From the NCBI GenBank assembly GCA_029717555.1, contig JAMDHS010000069.1, positions 50,604 to 114,603 on the forward strand: 64,000 nucleotides of DNA, in the 5' to 3' direction. Below are positions 58,501 to 64,000 of the stretch, piece by piece. How positions within the stretch are numbered: the first letter of the stretch is position 1; each line of letters opens with the position of its first letter. A program made the translations under genes and the position numbers. The stretch comes from Peribolospora baueri. Taxonomy: Eukaryota; Basidiomycota; Peribolosporomycetes; Peribolosporales; Peribolosporaceae. Below the pieces are notes generated by a model. It saw nothing but the letters and a program-made list of their open reading frames with translations. It had not been told where the DNA came from and did not search any database.

Positions 58501-61500
58501 ACACAGACTTTCCCACTCGTCAAGGAAATCCCCGGGAATTCTCACCGATGCCGCATGGGCACGCGACGACGCAGACGGCGACGGCGAACTCGAGCGCGAA
58601 CAGCAAGCGAGCGCCGCTCTTGCCTCCATGGCTCTCGATCCAATCAGCGCTGAGCACGCCGTACGCCAACCCGAGCCAGACGATGAGGGTGACGAGCGCG
58701 ACTCCGACGATGACCGGCACGAAGTAGGCCGTGACGCGATCGGCCAGACGCTCGATGCTGGCCTTTCGCCCGGAGAAGCGCACGGCTTCGAGGACGGAGT
58801 CGAGCATGTTGCCGCCCGGGAGGCAGGCGACCCGAGCGGCGACCGACGTTCTGGAGGCATTGACGGTGCCCACGTAAACCATCTCCCCGACCTTTTTGCC
58901 CACAGGCTTGGACTCTCCCGTAAGCGAAGATTCGTCGAACTCGCCGACGGGCCCGTCTCTCGCTCGTCCGCTCGCGTCGTCCAAGGCCTGGACGGAGTCC
59001 TCGGGGCTTGACGCTAGCACAGAGTCGAGAGGAGGCGACGCTCCAGGCGGGATGAGGACGTGGTCTCCGATCTCTAAGAGATCGACGGAGATCTCCTCGC
59101 CGCGACCGTCTCTGCCGAGAAGAATGCCCGTCCGGGGGCGCAAGTCGCCGAGCTTCATAGGGTGGACGCGCGGCGCGAAGCGTAGAGCAAGCGCAGAGAG
59201 GGGCGTCAGCGATTCCGTAGACGGTCACATAGCCGGGCAAACCGTCGAGACCTACCATTTCGACGGCGTCGCCCGTACGGCGCTTGCTCCAAGCCTCGAG
59301 CACGCGCCCCATGATAATGAAAAAGAGGAGGAAGACGCTGGCATCGAAGTAGCTCATGTCACCTACCGGCTCGCCCGGGGGTGGGGCGGGGGATCTGGCG
59401 TCTATGATGAGGAACGCCAGCGAAGATAAATACGCGACGCTCGTTCCGATGGCGACCAGCCAGTTCATGTCACCCCACATGAACAACCTGCGGCGCCATA
59501 TCTCCGCTTTGCGGCCGCCGCTGTTCCGCCAAAGAGCGCGAAAGTTATGCCAGACTCGCGTGTAAAAGAAGAAGCCGACACCGAACTGGACGGGAGTGGT
59601 GAGAGCGAAAAGGACGAAGTTGAGCTTGCTGGCTCCGCCGACGATCGGTGTCATAAGCGACGTTCGGAAGCGGTTCGACTGTGGAAGTCGCGGCGCGATG
59701 ATGGCCACGACAAGTGTCGGAATGGCAAAGAGCGCCGAAAGCAGAAAGCGAACGGAGAGACTCCGAAGCTCGCGCGCGCGAATTTGTCGGGCGTACGACT
59801 CGAGCCGAAGCGGGGCGACAGGGGAGGCAGTGAAGGTGGTGTTTTCCTCCGTCGAGACGGCGGCGACGGCGTCCAGAAAGGTACGGATGGTCAACCCTGC
59901 CGGCTGATGAGGCGTGTAGGTAACGTGGAATTCGGGATTGTCTACACGAAAAGCGGAGAAGTCGAACTGGACCGGATACTCCTCAAACAAACGGTCCAGC
60001 TCTTTCGCTATCTCGGCGGGGCAAGCCCTGGGGAGCAAGCGACACAAAGGCGCGAACGCGAAAGCGGTGGGGCGTGAGCGACGTCGGCGTCCCAGCGTCG
60101 AAAATCGTGGAGAGAGGGACGCACTTGCAGAATATGCCGTTCACCGCGATGGTCGCCGTCCGCTGGTCGGCCTCCGGCGAGCCGTCGCCGGCGACGCGAT
60201 CGGGCTCGAACTTGACGATCTCCGCTTCGTATCCGGCCTCCTCGATCGCCCTGCGGAGCCTTTCGGCGTGTTCGCGGCTTGACACCAGGGCCGACGCCGC
60301 GTTGGAGAGGAGGAAAACCTTGAATGAGCGAACGCTGTCCCCTGTGTCGCCTGCTGCGTGAGGATCGAGAGACAGGATGGAGGAAGTTATGCTGCTGACG
60401 CACGAGGCGCACGCTAGAGGGGAGAAAAGGCGTAAAAAGGAAGAACGGAGGTAGCGTGGTGAAGCGCTTCGTGGCCAGAAGATCGATCGACCGTACTCAC
60501 TCATCCCGCCGACGGAAAGGCCGACCTGGTACCAGCTGGGCTTTGGATCACGGGCGCGAACGGCGATGCGCTCCCTTTCCTTGCGGACGACTTTTGCGCC
60601 GTAGCCTGCGTCCTCAACCGCCTGTCGGACATGTTCGATGGCGGCGGTGTCCGCGATGATGGCGCGAGCCGAGTTGGCCAGCAGGTTGACGGAAAAGTCG
60701 CCGACGGTGGAGATGGAGGGAAGAGACTGGATGGAAGACGTGATGGCGGACGCGCAAGAGGCGCAAGCTAACGAAGGGGCGACACCACGCGACCGACGGT
60801 GAGCGAGCGCCCGCTGTGGCGAAAGGGAAGGTGAGATGAGGACGAAGTCGGTTCGACGCCCACGGCTCACTCATTCCCTCCACGGCAAAGTCTACCACCC
60901 AAGGCCCGTACGCAACGGTGGCGTCTCCATTCGCTGTCGCCTCTCCTTCCACGTCCGACCTGTCCTTATCCACCGAGGGGGTTTTCACATCGCGGGCGCC
61001 GTCGACGTCCAAAGTGGCGACGCAGGCGCGAGCAGCGTCCTCAAGGTCGTCGCCTGCAATGGCCTCTGCCTGTGATCCGTGGTCGTCGAGGCCTTGGCGA
61101 CACAAGGTGCAAGCCAGACGATGGCGCGCCTCGCGGGCGCGAGCTTCTCGGCGCTGCGGCGAGACGGAGTCTGCGATGCGACCGACGAACGTGGAGAAGA
61201 GTCCTTTTTGTGCGGCCGAGGTGCTCGGCGGAGACGTTCCCGGGCTCGCGGAGACGGCGGTCAGACCGCCTTCGGGGTCGGCGGTGTCGATGGAGTAGCC
61301 ACCATGCTGGAGAGCGCGCACGACCTGTCGAGCGATGGGACTGTCATCCTCTTTTCCGGCGGATCGGAACGTCTTCTTGCGGGAACTTGGATCGGAAGAC
61401 GAGTTGGGGGCGACGGGGTGCACGAAGGTGATGGTCTGGTCGGCGTAGGAGACGGCGACATGAGAGATGGCGGAGGAGAGGGGGAGCGAGGAGATGAGGT

Positions 61501-64000
61501 CCTCGATGTGTGCGACGCACGACGGACAATGAATGTCCGGGCCTGGGGAGAGGCGACGATGGAAAAGCGACGCAACGAGTTGGGTGTGTCAACGCACGAG
61601 CAGCGGCGGACTGCGAGCGCCGAGAAGAGTGGAACGTCGGAGAGTAGGGACTCACAGACGAGCGTCGTGCGTCGTGTTTCTTGGGGCCCGTCCATGGTCG
61701 GTGGGCGCTTCACGAGGCAGAGGACGAAACGGATGCAGAAAGCTGGCTGGTGGCGATCCGATCTGGCGGATCGGGGATCTTATCTGATCGGGACCGCGGG
61801 GCGACCACGGACGACACGAATCGAGCTCGGAAGGCGACGCGGTTGGTCGGTCAAAGTCGCCGACTGAGTCGGTGGGTTGCTCGGCGGAGGAGGGAAGACG
61901 GAGAGGCAGACAGGCGAGGAGCGATGTTGTTTTTCTGGTATTTTTTTATATGTCTTGAGCCCGCCACCGCGCCCGTCCGCCGCCCGCCGTCGTCTCGGTG
62001 TGTCCTACGGCCTGCCGGTCGGTCAGCTGTGCAGGGGGACAAACGCCGCGCGAAAACCGCGCACGAGGAACGGAAGCGATGCGGAGGAAAGGACGGAGAG
62101 GAAAAGCCAAATGAAGCGCGCTAATTTAAATGTCCTCTTTCCTTCTTCATCGATCGGATTTCCCCGGACGTCGGGCGGCACACACACCCTGACTGACGTC
62201 CATTCGCCTTGCTACCACGATAACCACCATCCCCGTCCCCCTCCACTCGACATCGCACACGCTCGCGCTTCTGTTGACCGCCTTCCTTCGAAGCCATGTC
62301 CGAGGCCGTCACTACCCCCCTTCCCCGCACCCCGCCCTGCGGCGCCAATCCGCACGCCTTGGACACGTTGATGTTCCCCGCCATCATCGATCGGACCGCC
62401 ATGGTCGAATAGCGCTGTCGCGCTACCGGGGCCGTCGTCAGGCTCACCATCCACCCAACCCACGTCGGCGCCGTAGAACCGCCGACCGTCGTCTTCCCCG
62501 AGTCCTGGACCTCTCTGCGGTCCGCTTTCTGCGACCGAGTCCACTTCTTTGCATCTGCCGACGCCGCAGCGTCATGGTCCGCCGAGCACCCGGGAACGAC
62601 CATCGTGCCGGTCGACGAATCGTTCGTCCTCGGTCAACGACTCGTCGACGCGCTGCTCGACACCACTGGCGCGGCCGGATGCTGTGGACAGCCGTCGTCT
62701 GCCTGCCTCACCAGTCTGTCTCCCAGGTGAGACCGAGAGGAGGTGAGTGCGCGTCCTCGCCGAGGCGTTGTGCACCGCCGGATGGAGCGTCCTGTCCGAC
62801 TCGGGCGACATCGAGCGCGCTTCAGGCCGCCCGCCGGTTTGTGAGAGAGGAAGGGCATTCACCGGTAGGGAAAATCGAGCTATCCGTTGCCTCATTACCG
62901 AACGCTTTCGCCGACGCGTTCGCCAGCTGCTAACGGGGTAGAGGGCCGGGGACTACCGGAACACGACTAGTTCGAATGACGAGACTGTATCTACGGATGG
63001 AGACGGGAACGAACTCGTCTCCCAAAGTTCGTTCTACGGCAACGCCGGCGTGAGAGCTGCACGGGATCCTCGGGCAAACATGCTGCTCCAAGTTCCGGGC
63101 GGTCATTCAGCTCAGAACCGGTGCGACGGGTTTTCGGGCATGCTGGTGTGCTCGGAGGACTACGTCACCTATAAGCACCAAGGAGCAGAGACGCATCGGG
63201 TGCTGATTCCCTGGAGAAGAAATCCGCTCGAGGAGGTCGATGAGAGCCGTGGCACACTGATCGTTGCCAGTGTGATGCACAAGATGAAAATGCGCCCTTT
63301 TTAGGCGTTTCATCGTCGACTTCCTCTGACCTTGATCCACCCTATTTCCTACAAGGCGCCTTTTTCTTTCTCTTACAATCCGAGTTCGGTGATCTGTACA
63401 AGGTCACCATTGAGCACGAGGACGATGAGATCGGGGCGCTCAAGATAAAGTACTTTGATACCACCTCCAGTCTTTGCATACTTCGTGCCGGTTTCTTGTT
63501 CGTTGCCAGCGAGATGGGCAGCTCGTGAGTGTCGACCGTTTTATTTTCGGCAATTAAGTACCTCGTGTTCGTCAATTTATTTTCTCATTTTTGTCATTCG
63601 GCAAGCAGGTATTTGTACTCCTTCCAAAAGCTAGGTGACGACGACGATCAGCCCGAATTCTCTTCCGCCGATATCCGTCCTTTGGTGCTCTAGACCCTCC
63701 GCCAGCGCCGCCGCTCTTCACCCCCCGCCCTCTCGACAACCTCTTGTTGGCCGACGAGCTTCCCGCGCTCGATCCCATTCTCGACGCCAAAGTCCTCAAT
63801 GTTCTCCCGGGCGCGGACACGCCTCAGATCTTCACAGCGTGTGGGCGCGGTGCGAGAAGTAGTTTTAAGATGCTTCGATACGGTTTGGAAGTGGAGGAGG
63901 TGGTCAGTTCCAAACTACCAGGCGTGCTGAATGCGGTTTGGACGACCAGGCTTAGAAGAGATGGTGAGGTAGCTCTATGTCAGGGAGGACTTCCCTACTC

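Overview
This window is nuclear DNA of a GC-rich, intron-rich fungus, almost certainly a basidiomycete. Nearly every recognisable gene is cut by short (about 50-150 base) GT-AG introns, and several exons are tiny: the glyoxalase I gene has exons of 9, 14, 17 and 25 bases. Gene content (SSK1, GRC3, EAF7, RVB1, IMP3, TIM8, SmE, LIM-domain-binding protein, GH85, GH92, GH16) fits a dikaryotic yeast or plant-associated basidiomycete, perhaps Pucciniomycotina. That placement is inferred from intron style and gene set, not from a marker gene.

Layout, left to right. 1-6187 (-): a large intronless SSK1-like response regulator running off the left edge. 7331-8846 (+): prephenate dehydratase. 9533-12270 (-): LIM-domain-binding transcriptional adaptor. 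12960-14062 (+): IMP3. 14480-15155 (+): TIM8. 15888-19683 (-): GRC3 polynucleotide kinase. 20123-21137 (-): SmE. 22053-22941 (-): EAF7, head to head with 23227-26272 (+), a GH85 endo-beta-N-acetylglucosaminidase. 26653-28978 (-): secreted FAD-linked oxidase. 30410-31946 (+): glyoxalase I. 33221-34864 (+): secreted GH16 glucanase. 35650-40192 (-): secreted GH92 alpha-mannosidase. 42631-43909 (-): MetE-like methyltransferase. 45131-47684 (+): xylulokinase. 47820-49751 (-): RVB1.

The right part (about 50.5-64 kb) looks accessory and partly decayed. A GMC oxidoreductase locus appears to be split by an internal inversion. A kinase of the aminoglycoside-phosphotransferase fold has lost its catalytic centre. 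A two-exon gene encodes a tiny Cys/His protein. A multi-domain heavy-metal P1B-ATPase lies head to head with an organomercurial-lyase-like (MerB-like) reading frame that has one stop codon and lacks one catalytic cysteine. A partial, damaged SF3b3/RSE1 copy runs off the right edge. A relic of glutathione-dependent formaldehyde dehydrogenase lies near 41.3 kb.

Functional themes: RNA and ribosome biogenesis (IMP3, GRC3, SmE), chromatin (EAF7 and RVB1, both NuA4 subunits), glycan breakdown (GH85, GH92, GH16), small-molecule detoxification (GLO1, ATPase, MerB-like) and stress signalling (SSK1). Fungal genes are monocistronic, so neighbourhood is weak evidence except for the head-to-head pairs. 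Exon borders were read by eye; where I state that exon lengths sum to a whole number of codons, I checked it.
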